Below, in pieces: positions 63,587 through 64,000 of a DNA stretch of 64,000 nucleotides. The notes beneath the pieces are model-generated. The model saw nothing but the letters and a program-made list of their open reading frames with translations, was not told the origin of the DNA and searched no databases. Location: contig CAJFJA010000008.1 of NCBI GenBank assembly GCA_904382605.1, forward strand, positions 1 to 64,000, written 5' to 3'. Made by a program: the position numbers and the translations under genes. Source of the stretch: Candidatus Alloclostridium intestinigallinarum. Lineage in GTDB: Bacteria; Bacillota; Clostridia; Christensenellales; UBA3700. The number at the start of each line of letters is the position of its first letter. The stretch's first letter is position 1.

Positions 63587-64000
63587 ATGGCGTCTATCAA
63601 AGAACAATTCAGACAGATCAAACCCGCAAACTTCTTCTTTCTCACCATTGCGGGCATAATAAACGCGGTGGGCGTAACGCTTTTTCTCGCGCCCGAAGCG
63701 GTGAACTTGTACGACAGCGGATTTTCCGGCACTTCCATTCTGCTGGGCAATCTGACGGAAAACGTCGGTATGAATATGAGTATCTGGCTCATTATTCTCA
63801 ACGTGCCGTTTTTCTTGCTCGGACTTAAAAAAATGGGCGTGCCGTTCATAGCGTATTCCCTCTATACCATAGGCGTGTATTCGCTGTTTTCCTGGTGTTT
63901 CCAGACGGGATTTCATATCGTGTTCCCCGACGGCGGCTCCCCCATTGCGGGCAGCGACAAACTGCTGTGCGCCATCTTCGGCGGACTTATATCCGGTATA
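63587..64000 (+). CDS. YitT-family membrane protein (partial, cut by window end)
   Basis: 138 residues seen. The order IKPANFFFLTIAGIINAVGV, LFLAPEAVNLYDSGFSGTS, then NVPFFLLGLKKMG and membrane segments matches the N terminus of the YitT/DUF161 family, whose C-terminal DUF2179 domain would lie beyond the window. Function unknown. ATG 63587 follows GCGGAGG. The 63340-63586 gap before it holds only an AT-rich stretch with a possible weak promoter. Confidence 0.82.
   Translation, partial: MASIKEQFRQIKPANFFFLTIAGIINAVGVTLFLAPEAVNLYDSGFSGTSILLGNLTENVGMNMSIWLIILNVPFFLLGLKKMGVPFIAYSLYTIGVYSLFSWCFQTGFHIVFPDGGSPIAGSDKLLCAIFGGLISGI

Overview
The window looks like a chromosomal segment of an anaerobic, gut-type Clostridia-like Bacillota. 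The signs are GGAGG-type ribosome binding sites, TTGACA/TATAAT promoters, ECF transporters, DapL, a type III glutamine synthetase, an ANTAR regulator beside glnA, and BspA-like leucine-rich repeats. The species cannot be named. No tRNA, rRNA, CRISPR array or prophage was seen. Three copies of a TA-flanked miniature inverted-repeat element and other repeats sit between genes.

Layout. 484-8050: one operon for a YgbA-family protein, a lipoprotein with a NEAT-like look, a CydDC-like ABC pair and a complete ECF transporter. Its promoter carries three copies of a GGTTAG-N6-CTAAYC palindrome. 8099-12108: an AraC regulator, a repeat-rich gap and small enzymes. 12298-28532: a surface-glycan locus with an aminotransferase, priming sugar transferase, glycosyltransferases, LicD, a TagD-like cytidylyltransferase, Wzy, Wzx and dTDP-rhamnose genes. 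Its middle is visibly AT-rich and contains two broken genes. 28711-35929: a MacB-like ABC protein, nitroreductase, CoA-disulfide-reductase-like protein and a permease.

36012-50317: a nitrogen-assimilation block. It holds asnB, glutamine synthetase III (minus strand), a three-gene archaeal-type glutamate synthase, a GlnA-type synthetase, an ANTAR antiterminator, pyrG and dapL. The leaders of asnB, GSIII, the glutamate synthase and pyrG each have a promoter followed by an intrinsic terminator and a 4-bp hairpin with an AAWGGC hexaloop. This is the A1/G4 loop expected of an ANTAR target, so I infer a local antitermination regulon over glutamine-using and glutamine-making enzymes.

50392-55894: a lipoprotein whose reading frame depends on a G9 tract, a P-loop protein, a TauE-like permease, a chimeric pseudogene scar and a leucine-rich-repeat protein. 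55953-63297 (minus strand): a seven-gene polyamine operon (speD, speA, speE, speB, carboxynorspermidine dehydrogenase and decarboxylase, hydrolase). It encodes two routes to spermidine and is preceded by a ~315-nt structured leader ending in a terminator. The window closes inside a YitT-family gene.
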